From NCBI GenBank assembly GCA_023487865.1, contig JAMDBG010000193.1, positions 1 to 5,529 of the forward strand: a DNA stretch of 5,529 bases, written 5' to 3'. The position numbers and the translations under genes were made by a program. Position 1 is the first letter of the stretch; every line of letters begins with the position of its first letter. The stretch comes from Deltaproteobacteria bacterium. GTDB lineage: Bacteria; Desulfobacterota; Syntrophia; Syntrophales; UBA5619. Below, in pieces: positions 5,337-5,529 of the stretch. Below the pieces are notes generated by a model. The model ran no database searches. It was given only the letters and a program-made list of their open reading frames with translations, and had not been told where the DNA came from.

Positions 5337-5529
5337 ATGAATATCATCATTACCGGTCTCATTACCGGCAGCATGCTGGCCATGCTGGCCATCAGTTTCT
5401 CGCTGATCTTCGGGGTGGCCCGCATCGTCAACATCGCCCACACCGCCTTCTATATGGTCGCCGCGTATTGCATCTTCACCCTATCCTCAAAATTCGGCTT
5501 CAATCCCGAAGAAGAGGGCATGGCCGAAG
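5337..5529 (+). CDS. LivH-type branched-chain amino acid ABC permease, N-terminal part (runs off right edge)
   Basis: Inner-membrane permease subunit that would pair with a LivM-type partner to move the solute captured by the preceding binding protein. Seen: 64 codons open to the edge, beginning MNIIITGLITGSMLAMLAIS. They carry the family hallmarks GLITGSMLAML (7-17), SFSLIFGVARIVNIAH (20-35) and a second hydrophobic stretch, FYMVAAYCIFTL (38-49), before a charged loop with NPEEEG. This matches the LivH start (G-L-x-x-G-S, then SLIFGV and VNxAH). The frame has a stop just upstream (5328-5330), so ATG 5337 is the only good start; GAGGG (5329-5333) lies unusually close, with 3-nt spacing. Same strand and 101-nt gap to the binding-protein gene indicate one operon; livM, livG and livF are expected downstream. 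The main uncertainty is substrate: HAAT permeases also carry amides, urea and other solutes. Confidence 0.92.
   Translation, partial: MNIIITGLITGSMLAMLAISFSLIFGVARIVNIAHTAFYMVAAYCIFTLSSKFGFNPEEEGMAE

Overview
The window looks like a piece of an anaerobic bacterial chromosome, moderately GC-rich by eye. Tungsten-type aldehyde ferredoxin oxidoreductase, a bacterial GlnRS, a YgbA-type cysteine-rich protein and a Liv-type amino-acid ABC transporter together suggest a deltaproteobacterial (Desulfobacterota-like) anaerobe. That lineage call is an inference from gene content and protein style; no rRNA or other marker is present.

Layout. (1) Positions 1-561, minus strand: the first 187 codons of an aldehyde:ferredoxin oxidoreductase family protein, which runs off the left edge. 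(2) Positions 562-871: a divergent intergenic region with only weak promoter candidates. (3) Positions 872-3467, plus strand: a tight gene set of a small Nudix-fold protein with a degenerate Nudix box, a YgbA-like (nitrous-oxide-stimulated promoter family) cysteine-rich protein whose probable GTG start overlaps the Nudix stop, and glutaminyl-tRNA synthetase (glnS). The gaps are small enough for one transcript. (4) Positions 3468-3936: a gene-free stretch with an A/T-rich hairpin, a TTGACA promoter candidate, a terminator-like hairpin and further hairpins, which could form a leader of about 400 nt. (5) Positions 3937-5529, plus strand: the start of a branched-chain/hydrophobic amino-acid (HAAT/Liv) ABC transporter operon. 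It holds a secreted substrate-binding protein with an in-frame TGA at codon 253, a strong 15-bp intercistronic hairpin, and the 5' end of a LivH-type permease that runs off the right edge.

How the genes work together. The binding protein and LivH would be the solute-capture and membrane parts of one uptake system; LivM, LivG and LivF are expected beyond the right edge. AOR would oxidise aldehydes to acids with ferredoxin. The Nudix and YgbA-like proteins may be stress or housekeeping functions co-transcribed with glnS.

Most notable: the TGA in the binding-protein gene sits in a stretch of about 25 nt where the neighbouring frame reads more like the family consensus. This suggests two compensating indels (real or assembly-derived) rather than a simple nonsense mutation. 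I found no convincing wholly new system, CRISPR array, mobile element or RNA gene.
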